From assembly GCF_030272615.1 (NCBI RefSeq), contig NC_081405.1:577234752-577298751 (forward strand): DNA of 64,000 nt, in the 5' to 3' direction. Origin of the DNA: Cryptomeria japonica. Its lineage: Eukaryota; Streptophyta; Pinopsida; Cupressales; Cupressaceae. This document shows, one piece after another, positions 22,053-32,269 of the stretch (the stretch's first letter is position 1; each line of letters begins with the position of its first letter). The notes under the pieces were generated by a model. That model had not been told where the DNA came from. It did no database searches and saw only the letters and a program-made list of their open reading frames with translations. A program made the position numbers and the translations under genes.

Positions 22053-23659
22053 ATGAGAATCTCCAAGAAGAGATGGAACAAAGGTACGTTAACCTTGGGC
22101 AATAGGAAGGTCAAGGTGACTGAAACTATGATTGTGGAGGCAACAAATCTTTTGATATACGACATCAAGTTCTATAGGGACAAAAAGATTTCAGACACTA
22201 CTGTGAAGAAATTTCTGAAGGATGAGGAGGAGAAAGCTAGATCGGTGAAGGGTAGCCATACCTACTTCTCGCCAAAGGTAATTAAATTAATTTGGTGAAA
22301 AGTTTTTCTTGCTATAATGAAATTTATCACACTCGATGGTAGATACACTAGGGTTTATAACTACCATTTTGTCTTACTTAATCACTTTAGGTATAAAGAT
22401 AAAATTTATATTCCATATTATCTATTTTGTGCCCTTAATGCGGGGATCAAGGATGCTATATCCAACCCTAGTACCAACCCAGCAATGCATGAAGGTTTGA
22501 TGGTGATTCTGTATGATCACATCAAGAACGCTACCATTCAGTTGAATATAGCTGAGGTCTCTGAGTCGGAAGAGGATTTCGATGACTTTAATGATGAGGA
22601 AGGTGAAGGATATGACATAGAAGCCGAAACAGAGGATGATCCCAAAATTCTTGGGTCGAGCAAGAAAAATAGAAAAAAAAAGCATGGGAAACAAAATAAA
22701 GGATTGGCCAAAAAGAAGCAAAGAGGGGAGGATGAGGATAGCTGGTATGAGGAGGATAATGAGACTGACAATGACATGGATACTGAAAGTGAGGAGATGC
22801 AAACTCTCATGAACCAGAAGCAGAAAAAGAAGACTCCTAAAACTAAGGATGTGGGTACAAGGACCGGTCACCTCTCATGACTGAGTCTAAGGATAAGGGC
22901 TTGATGGGGGAGGATATGGCCATGAAAGAAGATCAGAGCTCTGATGTCAGGGAGGTGGGACTGGAAGTGAATCTTGAAACCACTGGTGACAAGACCCAAG
23001 AAGAGCATCACCTGGATATTGACCTTTGCATCAATAATGGCATGGAAAGCTTCAAACAGGTGCTCCTCTGGATGCATAAGGAAATTGCTGACATTAAAAC
23101 CAAGCAAGCTTAGGAAGCTGGGAAAATTGTGACTTTACAAGGTTTAGGCTCAGGAAAGTTCAAGTCCCTCCCAGATTGTCTCAATGGGCTTACCAAAGCT
23201 ATTGGTAATGTAGAGGAGATTATCAATGCTAAACAAAATATTTTTCTTATCCTAGAGAACAGAGCAGGGGCCACTAAAAAAAGACTTGATGGGGTTGAGA
23301 ACACACTCAACAAAATAGGTGAGAAAAGTCATAAGATTCTTAAGACTGCCTCGGCTAGTATGAAGGCTCTTATCAATAAGCTGGAGAATAACCATGGGGA
23401 TAAGGTTATGGTGAGCATTATTGATGTAAAGGACGACACCCCAAATGATAAGGAAACAGGGCTTGGGAGAAGAATGCGAGCGAGAACTAAAATTATGCAA
23501 AGCCACAACAAGGAAATTGAGTATATCAAGCAAGCAACTGATAATATGGAACAACTAGAGCTGGAAGCTGCTGAAATGCTTCAAAACTTGTTTGTTGGCA
23601 TTTTGTTCGTCAGCTATTCTTTCTTAGTGTGTTGTCTTTTGTGTTTTGCTACGCTTTGA
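22053..23659 (+). pseudogene. Additional 3' ORF of the LINE, unknown protein (two stops, one frameshift)
   Basis: Three open stretches follow each other: 22053-22880 in one frame with a single stop (TGA, 22296-22298), a frame change near 22870, then 22877-23659 with a single stop (23111). Together they give about 530 residues. The first 180 residues look globular: KKRWNKGTLTLGNRKVKVTE, then FYRDKKISDTTV, then ITLDGRYTRVYNYHFVLL and IYIPYYLFCALN. Next is a very acidic and lysine-rich segment (residues about 165-280, with EDFDDFNDEEGEG and KKNRKKKHGKQNKG), and a helical, coiled-coil-like C-terminus ending in a hydrophobic stretch. No RT, nuclease or zinc motif is visible. It lies between ORF2 and the A tail inside the target-site duplication. 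I do not recognise it; a captured host gene or a third LINE ORF are both possible. Confidence 0.6.
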
Positions 23660-23730
23660 TGTAAATCTTTTGATCTTTTGGCTATAATGGGTTTCAGGGC
23701 CCCATCAAAACCTGTTTTCCCATATTAAAA

Positions 23731-23746
23731 AACTAACACTTTTTTG
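23731..23746. repeat. LINE target-site duplication, right copy
   Basis: Exact repeat of 20401-20416, directly following the A-rich LINE end. Confidence 0.8.
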
Positions 23747-24269
23747 GTATTAATATTCAACTCAAAAGAAAGAATATTACTGCTATTTTTTATATGCATA
23801 TGCTTTTGATTAAGATAAGTAAGATTTTGAAAGGGTCAAATCCTTGAACCATAAAAAGGATACAAAAAGAAACCTAAGGAAACACAAACAAATAGCCAAC
23901 CTATTGGTTTAAGAAGTGTTCCAAATCAATTTTCTTTTTCAAAATGACAAAATTGTTTTCCCGGGAATATTCACAATAGCATTTACATCTCCACTTGCAA
24001 ACCTCAAACTTTTGAGAGAGGCATTGAAGGATAATATACATATGTTATACCAATGTTATTTAATTACCAAAAACAAATGATACCACAAAATGGCAAACCA
24101 ATAGTTTCATAAGAATCCCAAATGTAATGCCTTCCATTGTTTGTTTATATATTTTAAAAATGAATGGTTAATTGAAGAAGAATAGTGAGGTCAAATTTTA
24201 CATTACTTCTATTATAATATTCTTGTTTTCTTAATCGTAATTTCTTATTTGATTACCATAAACGTGATT
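23747..24269. other. Intergenic sequence
   Basis: AT-rich; nothing recognisable. Confidence 0.5.
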
Positions 24270-24321
24270 CTATGGGTCTGTAGTATCACAGAACCCTACA
24301 ATTATAAATTATTTATATATT

Positions 24322-25020
24322 TTATAGGTATTCTCTCCGTGGTTGCAGTATACGAGATCCTCTCCTTTGCACTAAGCCTTGCTCCACCCCTTCCACACCT
24401 ACGAAATTCAGGTGGTTCGCATGATCTTCGAGTATTTGCATTAGGACAACTCCTGTTAACATATATTTAATAGGTATCCTTTGTGTGCTTGTAGTGACAG
24501 GAGATCCTCTTCTTTGCACTAAGCCTTGATCGACCTCTTCTACGCCTACGAGATTCAGACGGTACATATGATCTTCTAGTTTTTGCATTAGGATAACTGC
24601 TGCTAATATATATTTTATAGGTATCATCTCTGTGGTTGCAGTGACAGTAGATAATCTTCTTTGCACCAAGCCTTGATCCATCTCTTCTACACCTACAAGA
24701 TTGAGGTTCTACGCATGATCTTCGATTTTTTTCATTAGGACGACTTCTGTTAACATATATTTCATAGGTATCCCCTCTGTGGTTGCAGTCATGGGGGATC
24801 CTTTTCTTTGCGGTAATCCTTGAGTCACCACTTCTACGCCTATGAGATTGAGGTGGTATGCACGATCTTGGAGATTTTTCATTAGGATAGCTCGTGTCAA
24901 CATAAATTTTATATGTATCATTTCGGTAGTTGAAGTGAGAAGAGACCTTCTTCCTAGGATTATCCCTTGATCCACCTCTTCTATGCCTACGAGTTTGACG
25001 TCGTACACATGATCTTGGAG
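24322..25020 (-). repeat. Five tandem coding repeats, period about 144-147 bp
   Basis: The phrase TAGGTATC (or a variant) recurs at about 24325, 24471, 24618, 24766 and 24913, giving units of 48-49 codons on the minus strand. Four units are inside the gene at 24467-25444. The fifth (24330-24466) lies after its stop codon and has lost frame near the CHCNH motif. Confidence 0.85.
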
Positions 25021-25444
25021 TTTTTCCAGTAGAACAACTCCTGTTAACATATTGATCATCTGGATCTTCAAATTCATTATCACAACGTTTTGGCAACTCA
25101 AATTCTTCCCTATTAACATAGCCAACCGAAACTGACGACCTTGGAATTCTCGGCGCAAATTGTGACTGTTGCCGTTCGCCTAATAAAACACGTAAATCGT
25201 CCAGGTTGTCGCAGATGTTTTCTAATGGTTCATTAAACGTACTCTTTGCACGGGTAGATATGTAGGCATTTTCGAATAAGTAGTTACGTAAACTGTGATA
25301 TTCAGTTTCTAGTTTACCTGACTCTTCTTTTAAGGCAAGCACACGGTCGCTAAGATCATCCAAACACTGGTGAAATGATTGTAAAATGTTGTCCTCTTCC
25401 CGCTGCCTCTGCTCCATTTCATATAAAATCTGCTCATCGGCCAT
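24467..25444 (-). CDS. Unknown coiled-coil protein with arginine-rich tandem repeats (copy A)
   Basis: Uninterrupted frame of 325 residues from MADEQILYEMEQ; a Met six codons upstream is possible, but the MADEQ start is the one shared with copy B at 34548. Residues about 1-60 are charged and heptad-like (coiled coil). Residues 60-125 hold ENICDNLDDLRVLL and a GYVNREEFELP linker. From about residue 130 come four tandem repeats of 48-49 residues, each with an [S/T]YPNEK-RRSC segment, a basic block such as RRRRRG, and a KKRI..HCNHRDDTYKIYV segment. Cys and His spacing in some units (CHCNHRDD) suggests possible metal binding, but other units lose the Cys. Predicted basic C-terminal half suggests nucleic-acid binding or nuclear location (inference). 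The stop TAA falls where repeats normally have the AAA of TYKIY, and copy B ends at the same place. I know no family to assign. Open frames in both copies argue for a real gene. Confidence 0.6.
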   Translation of the reverse strand: MADEQILYEMEQRQREEDNILQSFHQCLDDLSDRVLALKEESGKLETEYHSLRNYLFENAYISTRAKSTFNEPLENICDNLDDLRVLLGERQQSQFAPRIPRSSVSVGYVNREEFELPKRCDNEFEDPDDQYVNRSCSTGKTPRSCVRRQTRRHRRGGSRDNPRKKVSSHFNYRNDTYKIYVDTSYPNEKSPRSCIPPQSHRRRSGDSRITAKKRIPHDCNHRGDTYEIYVNRSRPNEKNRRSCVEPQSCRCRRDGSRLGAKKIIYCHCNHRDDTYKIYISSSYPNAKTRRSYVPSESRRRRRGRSRLSAKKRISCHYKHTKDTY

Positions 25445-25655
25445 GTTTTGGCTCTGCCTCAATACTTGTACAGCGATGATACAAGTTCTAGTTCTAATTG
25501 GTATGATAATTCTGGACTTCTCTGCCCTCTTTATCTATCTCTCGAAGGGGTTTATTGGAGATTGAAGAGGTATATTATGCGTGTCGCTTCAACTTTTGGA
25601 TTATTAAGGGAACTAAATAGAACCAAAAATAACGAAAATAATGGTAAGCGTGGCT
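25445..25655 (-). promoter_or_regulatory. Conserved upstream region of copy A
   Basis: About 210 bp before the ATG align with 34342-34547 before copy B. Shared blocks, minus strand here, are CCACGCTTACCAT, CCAAAAGTTG, ATAAAGAGGG, TTAGAACTAGAACT and TGTACAAGTATTGAGGCA. The ATAAAGAGGG block, about 120 bp upstream of the ATG in both, is a candidate core promoter. Similarity stops at the CCACGCTTACC block. Confidence 0.5.
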
Positions 25656-26062
25656 GCTACTTAGCATACATAATAACAATAATTACTAAATCTTTGCAAA
25701 TGCATGGCTTGTCAGCAAAACTGCTTTTCAGTGATACCATTTTAAAATAAAAGATTTTTTAGAAATTAAAATATAATAAATATTTTATTTTAATTAATCA
25801 ATTGGGATAATCAAAGGTACATCTTGTATATTTAGATGTTTCCCATTTTAAGAGCTCTGATGAGTCTTTCAAATTAATTGAAACTGTGTAAAAATTAACA
25901 GTTATAGTAGACTATTATATGATTTATAAGTTGTGCTGTTTACATTCTACTTGAACAATTGTAAAATTATAGATGAGTATTAAAATATTTTTATATTATT
26001 AATAGTGAAAGCTGTATATTCATTTATTTATTAGAAGTGTTAATTAAATAAGAACAAATAAA
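25656..26062. other. AT-rich intergenic sequence
   Basis: No gene or repeat recognised. Confidence 0.5.
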
Positions 26063-26287
26063 ATGAAGACAAAATCAGATATGAAAACGTAAACCAGATC
26101 AAGCACGAAACACAAGATTTATAGTGGTTCGCCATAAAGGTTGTGTCCACTCTCAACCAGAGAATGTCTTTATTCACAGTTACCCGATACATCAAATACA
26201 ACATATACACTCATTGAAGAGTCTGGGAGAAGAAGAAAGGAATAGTCACAACTGTTAGAGTTCACATTATCAACAATCTCCCACTTG
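26063..26287 (-). repeat. Remnant 3' LTR and polypurine tract of another copia element (minus strand)
   Basis: Minus strand reads CAAGTGGGAGAT, a typical plant copia polypurine tract, followed by the LTR start TGTTGATAATGTGAACTC at 26275. The LTR has a TATA box (CACTATAAATC, about 26117-26127) and the GTGGTTCGCC-type motif common in plant copia LTRs. The left end near 26063 is approximate. No partner LTR was found. Confidence 0.6.
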
Positions 26288-26798
26288 AAATTCAACCCAT
26301 ACAACTACGAACAATGATATCCCCTGCATTTTTATGCTTAATCTCATATTGTGAGCCCTGTACTGGAGAATTTTAACTTCTCACTAATCTATTAACGGAC
26401 ACTTTGAATTAATCTTCTCCAAGTTAAATCTGAATTAATAAAACTTAATAACTGAATATCATCAACAAAACACTGCTTGTATGTAAACTCATGCCCTCTG
26501 AATATACATTTTTGATGTATGTGACAATCCCGACTTTTATCCTCTTTGCTAAATTTAGCAAAACACTTATCTTCATCCTACCCCAAATCTACACCTCCCA
26601 TGTAACTTCCAATATTTGTTACTAGGACACCTTTAGAGTCTTCAGGAACTTCTGTTTGAATGTCGACAACCTCGAGATGAATTTTATATTCATATACAAC
26701 TTTGCCTTGACAGAGCCTCAATAAAAGACTTTGAATTTTCAGTATAAGTATAACATTTGGTATATTGTATTGTTTTATAGAAGGGTGGGCCTAGGGTA
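26288..26798 (-). other. Probable decayed interior of the same copia remnant
   Basis: Minus strand just before the polypurine tract encodes FNLEKINSKCPLID-like text with stops, similar in position to the end of copia pol. Further right it is unassigned. Confidence 0.3.
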
Positions 26799-26803
26799 CA
26801 TTC
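26799..26803. repeat. Copia-2 target-site duplication, left
   Basis: CATTC, matched at 31958-31962. Confidence 0.75.
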
Positions 26804-27282
26804 TATTAGAAAACTAATTTTTTTCATCATGCAGTTAATTTCTCCCACCATGTAGTCAGCCAAAAACTAAATTGCATGATACTTAGATTCTCATGCATAC
26901 TTAGCATGCAATAGCTTTTTGTTTTACACATGTAATAAAATGGTCGTCAGTTTTGTATCCATGCATGCATGCATTATAGAGGAGTTAGTTACTACCATAA
27001 AAGCTATCAAGGTAGACAATTTAGTTTACATATTTTGTATTTAATTATTTCTCCATGTAGCTGAGACTTTTGCATGTATAGTTTCCACCATAAAACTGTT
27101 ACCTTTGCATGACTTGGCTAATTAATAGATAGATAATCTATAAAGATGACGAATCCTCTATAAATAAGAAGTTGTTGTAATCAATTCTATGTATGACTAA
27201 TAAAAAGATTAGTTTTTTCTATTTGTTGTAGCATGTTTGTTTTTAGTTTTATTTTTTGTTATATTTTTCATCTCTACCTTCA
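26804..27282 (+). repeat. Copia-2 5' LTR
   Basis: Aligned to the right LTR from TATTAGAAAACTAAT (right: TGTAAGAAGACTGAG) to CTACCTTCA. Contains a TATA-like CTCTATAAATAAG near 27160. Confidence 0.85.
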
Positions 27283-27286
27283 AAAT

Positions 27287-27299
27287 TGGTATCAAAGCT
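27287..27299 (+). other. Copia-2 primer-binding site
   Basis: TGGTATCAAAGCT, one mismatch from the initiator tRNA-Met site, four bases after the LTR. Confidence 0.85.
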
Positions 27300-27381
27300 A
27301 AGGCTAAATGTTTGTGCAAATCTGAGTTATTTTTTGGTTTAGAATTTTTCTAAGAGAGAAAGGAGATTGTTGTAGCGAGTC

Positions 27382-28320
27382 ATGGCAACAAATAGTGGTC
27401 AAATTCAGCCTTAAATACTAATTTTCAATGGTAAGAATTATGAGTTTTGGGCAATTAAAATGAAGACTTCATTTTTCTCACAAGATATTTGGGATTTGGT
27501 AGAGAAAGGTTTTGTAGAACCACGAGATGAAGAAGCCTATCAGAGATCACAACAAGCAGAAAAAGATCAACTTAGAGATAATAGAAAAAAGGATGCAAAA
27601 GCCCTATTTTTAATTCAGCAAGAAATGGACAAGTCAATCTTTCCTAAGGTTTCACCAGCAACAAGATCAAAGAAAGCATGAGAGATTCTAGAGGCATCCT
27701 ATCAAGGTAATATGAAGGTGAAAGTGGCTAAACTACAATCTCTTCGGAGAAAATTTTGAAAATTTGGGAATTAAAGAATCTGAGTCTGTAGACCAATTTA
27801 TGAATCAAGTATTGAATGTTGTGAGTCAAAATAGATCTAATGGAGGAGAATTAAGAGATTGAAAGGTGATAGAAAAAATTCTCAGGAGTTTGCCTAGTAA
27901 ATTTGACTCTATAGTTGCAGCAATTGAAGAATCACAAGATTTGTCACAGCTATGAGTAGATGAGTTAATGGGTTCTATATTTACACATGAATCAAGATTG
28001 AATAGAAACAACAATACCTCTTTTGAGAAATTTTTTAGAGCATAGGGTTCATCAAGAAAAGGAAGAGGAAGAGGCGGAGGTGGACAGATTAATACAGATC
28101 AAGGAGAAATGACCAATCAATATTAATTTCAATAATAGAGGATGAGGTAGAAACCAATCTAAAGAAAAATCACCAAAGTTTGATAAATCCAATATTCAAT
28201 GCTACTATTGTAAGAAATATGGCCATTTTGCATATAAATGTAGAAAGAAACAAGCAAAATTTGAGAAAACTACAGCAAAATATTCAGATTTATCTGATAA
28301 TAATTCAGGTAGTTTATTTA
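27382..28320 (+). pseudogene. Copia-2 gag
   Basis: Starts MATNSGQIQP, then IFNGKNYEFWAIKMKTSFFSQDIWDLV, the UBN2-type Gag N-terminus. The longest open piece is 27460-27681. The Gag body follows with stops and frame changes (SVDQFMNQVLNVV-like at about 27785), then glycine-arginine-rich text and a zinc knuckle CYYCKKYGHFAYKC at 28199-28240. Role in a live element: capsid and RNA packaging. Confidence 0.8.
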
Positions 28321-28331
28321 TAACGTGAAAT

Positions 28332-29420
28332 GTGGCACAAGAAATCTCTAAGGATGTATGGTTTTTAGATAGTGGATGTACTAACCACATGATTGGTAAT
28401 AGAGAACTATTTTCTAATTTGGATGATTCTTTGAAATCTGAAAAAAACTTAGGAAACGATACTGTAGTATCTGTAATGGGGAAAGGTGTAATAAATGTGT
28501 TGACTAAAAATGGAGAAAAAAGGTTTATCCCTGATGTTTATTATGAGCCTGGATTAAAACACAATCTAATGAGTGTTGGTCAGTTAATCAAAAAATCATA
28601 CAAAGTTCTCTCTAGTAATGATATTTGCACAATCTTGGATAGAAATCCTAGTGATAGGTTGCTTGTCAATGTCCAAATGACCAAGAACCAGATGTTTCCC
28701 CTTCATATACATGGAATAGAGGAGGCTAATTTCAGGCAGAAATTTTAAACCAGACATGGCTCTGGCATTTGAGGTAGAGAAAAATTAATTTTGATGGCTT
28801 GAATTTATTGCAGAGGAAGAATATGGTAAATAGTTTGCCACCTATAATGCACCCTACTATTTCTTGTGAAAGTTGTATAATGTTAAAACAACACAGAGAA
28901 ATATTTCCTATAGGAAGTTCAAATAGAGAAAGAGTGCCTTTGGAGCTAGTCCACACTGATATATGTGGACCAATGCAAACCTCATCTTTAGGAGGAAGTC
29001 TATATTTTTTTATATTTATTGATGATTTCAGCATGAAAACTTGCATATATTTTTTGAAGGAGAAGTTTTATTCTTTCAATAAATTTAAGGAGTTCAAATC
29101 AATGGTAGAAAAACAAGGTGGACTCTTCATCAAGGTACTCAGATCTGATAGAGGTGGTGAATATAGTTCTAATGAATTTTTGGATTTTGCAGAGATCAGG
29201 GGATCAAGAAATAGTTCACAAAAAGGTACACACCACAGAAGAATAGTGTAGCAGAGATGAAAAACAAAACCATAGTAGAGATGGCAAGGAGTATGCTAAA
29301 AGCTAAAAATTTATATATGATTTTTGGGATGAAGTAGTAGCATGTGTTGTATACATTCTGGATAGAAGTCCTACAAAGAGTGTTAAAGACATAATCCCTC
29401 AAGAAGCATGGAGTGGTAAG
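28332..29420 (+). pseudogene. Copia-2 protease and integrase
   Basis: Protease motif WFLDSGCTNHM at about 28360 with the DSG active site kept. An open piece of 138 residues (28332-28748) reaches GLKHNLMSVGQL. After a frame break the integrase zinc region appears (CESC at about 28862), and the open piece 28799-29251 has LVHTDICGPM, FIFIDDFSMKTCIYFL and VLRSDRGGEYSSNEF, retaining the first two catalytic Asp residues. More breaks follow near 29215-29330. Confidence 0.8.
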
Positions 29421-29429
29421 AAATATTCT

Positions 29430-31410
29430 ATGTCGAATCTAAGAATATTTGGATGTGTTGCATATGTTTTAGTTCCAACTACAATAAGGAGAAAATTGGA
29501 TGCTCAGAGTGAAAAATGTATTTTTATTCATTATAGCAAGCAGTCAAAATCTTATAGATTATATAACCCATTTTCAAAGAGAATGATTGCTAGCAGGGAT
29601 CTCATATCTATGGAGGAAGAAGCATTGGATGGAAATATTGATAGATTAGTCACAATTGGAGCAGCATTACCAAATAATGAAGAAGAACAAGAAGAGCTAG
29701 TTGATCAGCCAAATCAAGTAGGACTAAGTACTCCACCAAGAAATCTTGTGCGAGGTCAATCATAAAAACATGCAGAGCATCCCACTCCAAAATTAGGTAA
29801 TGAGACAACTCCTACATTTATTAAATCACAAGGTAAGAAAATGAGAAGCTTGAAAGAGATATATGAACAAGGTGAAGAATGATTGGATTTTAGTTCAAAT
29901 TTTTCTTTATTCTCTCGTGATCCTATGTGTTTTGAAGAAACAATTAAGGAGGAACATTGGACCAAGGCCATGGATGAAGAAATTGATTCCATTGAAATAA
30001 ATCAGACGTGGGAGCTTGTTGATCTACCTGAAGGTAAAGATTGCATTGGTGTCAAATGGGTTTATAAAACCGAATTTAATGAAGGTAAAATTGATAAATA
30101 TAAGGTTAGATTAGTAGCAAAAGGTTATGCACAACAACATGGAATTGATTATACTGAAATATTTGCACCAGTTGCTAGGATTGATACAGTTAGAATGGTT
30201 TTAGCAATAGCTAAAATAATTGGTTTTTTTTCAAATGGATGTTAAATCTGCATTTTTTAATAGTTTTCTAGAAGAAGTGTATATGAAACAACCACTAGGT
30301 TATGAAGTGCATGGACATGAAGACAAGGTCTATAGATTGAAGAATGCACTCTATGGTCTCAAACATGCACCTAGAGCATGGAATAGCAGGATTGATTCAT
30401 ACATGACAAGCAATGGTTTCAGTAGAAGTAGTAATAAGCCCACTCTATACACAAAGATTAATAATGAAGGTCGGATTTTGATTGTGTGCTTATATGAATA
30501 TGATTTGATTTTCATTGGAAATTTGTATGTAGACAATTCTAAATTAGCAATGATGAAGGAATTTGAAATGACAGAATTGGGTTTGATGAGAAAGTTCTTA
30601 GGCATTGAGGTAGTTCAATTTGATAGAGGAATTTCTATTTGTCAATCTAAGTACGCCAAGGATGTATTGAGAAAGTTTAATATGTTGAATTCAAAACCAG
30701 CACCAACCCTAGTTGCAAAAGGAATAAAATTAAGTAGAGAGGACAAGGGGTCAAATATGTATCCAACTTTATTTAAGAGGCTTGCTAGAAGTCTCATGGA
30801 TCTCACAACTACAACGCCAGACATCACGTATAGTGTTAGTTTAATATCAAGATTTATGGAGTCACCAAAAGACTCACATTGGCAAGTTAGAAAGAGGATA
30901 TTGAGATATGTTGCAGGAACCAAGGGATGTGGAATTTTATATTGCACCACTAATGAGTTTGATTTGATTGGTTATATTGATATTGATTTTGTATGTAATA
31001 TTGATGATAGGAAGAGCACTTCTGGATATATCTTTCATTCTGATACATCTGCAATCTTATGGGCATCAAAGAAGCAGTTTATAGTGACCCTTTCATTAGC
31101 TAAAGCTGAATATGTAGCAGCCACATCAGCAACATGTCAAGCAATATGGATGTGGAGAATTTTGAAAGATCTATTGCATGCTCAAGAAGACTCTACACCA
31201 GTGTTCTGTCACAACAAATCAGCAATTGCATTATCAAAAAATCATGTTTTCAGCAAAGGAGCAAGCACATTGATACGAGATATCACGTCATCAAAGAATT
31301 GATCAACAATGGAGAAATCCATCTTGAATTCTACAAATCTGAAGATCAGTTAGCTGATATTTTTACTAAAGTACTATCTAGAAAAAACTTTGAATATCTA
31401 TGAGTTAGGT
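29430..31410 (+). pseudogene. Copia-2 reverse transcriptase and RNase H
   Basis: The open piece 29430-29765 is the integrase-RT linker (SNLRIFGCVAYV, YRLYNP). The piece 29883-30245 begins the RT (TWELVDLPEGKDCIGVKWVYK). An eight-T run at 30226-30233 carries a frame change; RT continues in 30220-31302 with MDVKSAFFNSFLEEVYM, LYGLKHAPRAW and a degenerate catalytic box, CLYEYDLIFIG, where YVDD would be expected. RNase H follows (YIDIDFV, KSTSGYIF, KAEYVAA) and breaks again near 31255, continuing in 31134-31403 with DTRYHVIKELI and DIFTKVLS. Confidence 0.85.
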
Positions 31411-31445
31411 TTGGAATGATTGAAGCTAAAATTGTTAGTGGAAGA

Positions 31446-31458
31446 GATTAAGGAGGAA
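31446..31458 (+). other. Copia-2 polypurine tract
   Basis: AGATTAAGGAGGA just before the 3' LTR start at 31459. Confidence 0.7.
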
Positions 31459-31957
31459 TGTAAGAAGACTGAGTTTTTTGATCATACAATTAATTTCTCC
31501 CACCATGCAGTCGGTCAAAACCTAAATTGCATGAAATTTAGATTCTCATGCATACTTAGCATGAAATAGTTTGTTGTTTTACGCATATAATAAAATGGTT
31601 GTCAATTTTGTATCCATGCATACATGCATGCTAGAGCAGTTAGTTACCACCATAAAAGCCTATAGGGTATACAATTTAGTTTGCAAATTTTGCAATTAAT
31701 TATTTCTCTATGCAGTTCAGACTTTTGCGTGCATAGTTTCCACCGTAGAACTGTTACCTTTCCATGACTTGGCTAATTAATAGATAGATATTCTAGAAGG
31801 ATGATGAATCCTCTATTAATAATAAGGTGCTGTCATCAGTTCTGTGTATGATTAATAAAAGGATTGTTTTTCTATTTGCTGTAGGAATATGAGCTTTGTG
31901 TTGTAGCATGTTTGTTTTTAGTTTTATTTTCTGCTATATTTTTCGTCTCTGCCTTTA
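31459..31957 (+). repeat. Copia-2 3' LTR
   Basis: Starts TGTAAGAAGACTGAG and ends TCTGCCTTTA, directly followed by CATTC. Diverged from the 5' LTR by many substitutions, mostly transitions by eye. Confidence 0.85.
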
Positions 31958-31962
31958 CATTC
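31958..31962. repeat. Copia-2 target-site duplication, right
   Basis: CATTC, matching 26799-26803. Confidence 0.75.
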
Positions 31963-31974
31963 TGAGCCATAGTG

Positions 31975-32110
31975 ATATGAACTATGCCATGGTCTACGAC
32001 TGCTGACCCAGGGATTATTTCAAACAGTTCATGGGCCCCGTTAAGATACCCACATCTTGTGTATGCCACGATAATACCAGTCCATGAGACCACATTCTTT
32101 TCACTATAAG
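31975..32110 (-). pseudogene. Pentatricopeptide-repeat (PPR) protein fragment
   Basis: Minus strand reads VVSWTGIIVAYTRCGYLNGAHELFE followed by an IPG phrase (longest block kept under twenty residues here: TGIIVAYTRCGYLNGAHEL). The pattern V-V-S-W-T, then a G-Y-L...A.ELF core, is the plant PPR motif. Only about one repeat is present, without start or stop. PPR proteins act in organelle RNA processing; this scrap cannot. It lies 15 bp beyond copia-2. Confidence 0.6.
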
Positions 32111-32269
32111 ATAATTCATTTTCATCTACATTAAAAACTTCAGTATCGGCTGCCTCCAGGATGGTGCTATAAAGAAATGCATCATTATTCTAATTCTTGG
32201 AAGTTGGTGAATTTGAAACCGTGTGATTGGGCCTGATCTTTTGCGGTTGCAATTGTAAATCGCCTACCC

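Larger units (their letters stand above)
20417..23730 (+). mobile_element. 5'-truncated L1-type LINE carrying an extra 3' ORF
   Basis: The unit is bounded by an exact 16-bp target-site duplication and ends in a short A-rich tail. In order it has the C-terminal part of ORF2 (zinc-binding RT-associated domain, then RNase H, 20432-21670), a 380-bp gap, a second decayed ORF (22053-23659) and the tail. Both the typical long duplication and 5' truncation fit target-primed reverse transcription. Because the duplication encloses the second ORF, that ORF travelled in the same transcript. No endonuclease or RT catalytic core is present. Confidence 0.75.
26804..31957 (+). mobile_element. Copia-2: full-length but decayed Ty1/copia element
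   Basis: LTRs at 26804-27282 and 31459-31957 are clearly related but noticeably diverged. A Met-tRNA primer site follows the first and a purine tract precedes the second. Flanks are CATTC on both sides. Order is gag, zinc knuckle, protease, integrase, RT, RNase H, as in copia. Every domain has stops or indels. The left LTR now begins TATTAG instead of TGTAAG, and the right one ends CTTTA rather than CTTCA, both consistent with methyl-cytosine decay. A related copy (copia-3) lies at 41850-42590 and 52830-52900. Confidence 0.9.

Noticed and set aside
22422-22871. Minus-strand 149-residue hydrophobic frame that looks like a membrane protein
   Set aside because: It is the antisense of the acidic and lysine-rich segment of the LINE 3' ORF; GAA/GAT/AAG codons read as Phe/Leu/Ile on the other strand.
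24709-25158. Alternative 149-residue minus frame overlapping copy A
   Set aside because: A tandem repeat with a period divisible by three keeps secondary frames open; the MADEQ frame has the coiled coil and is the one shared with copy B.
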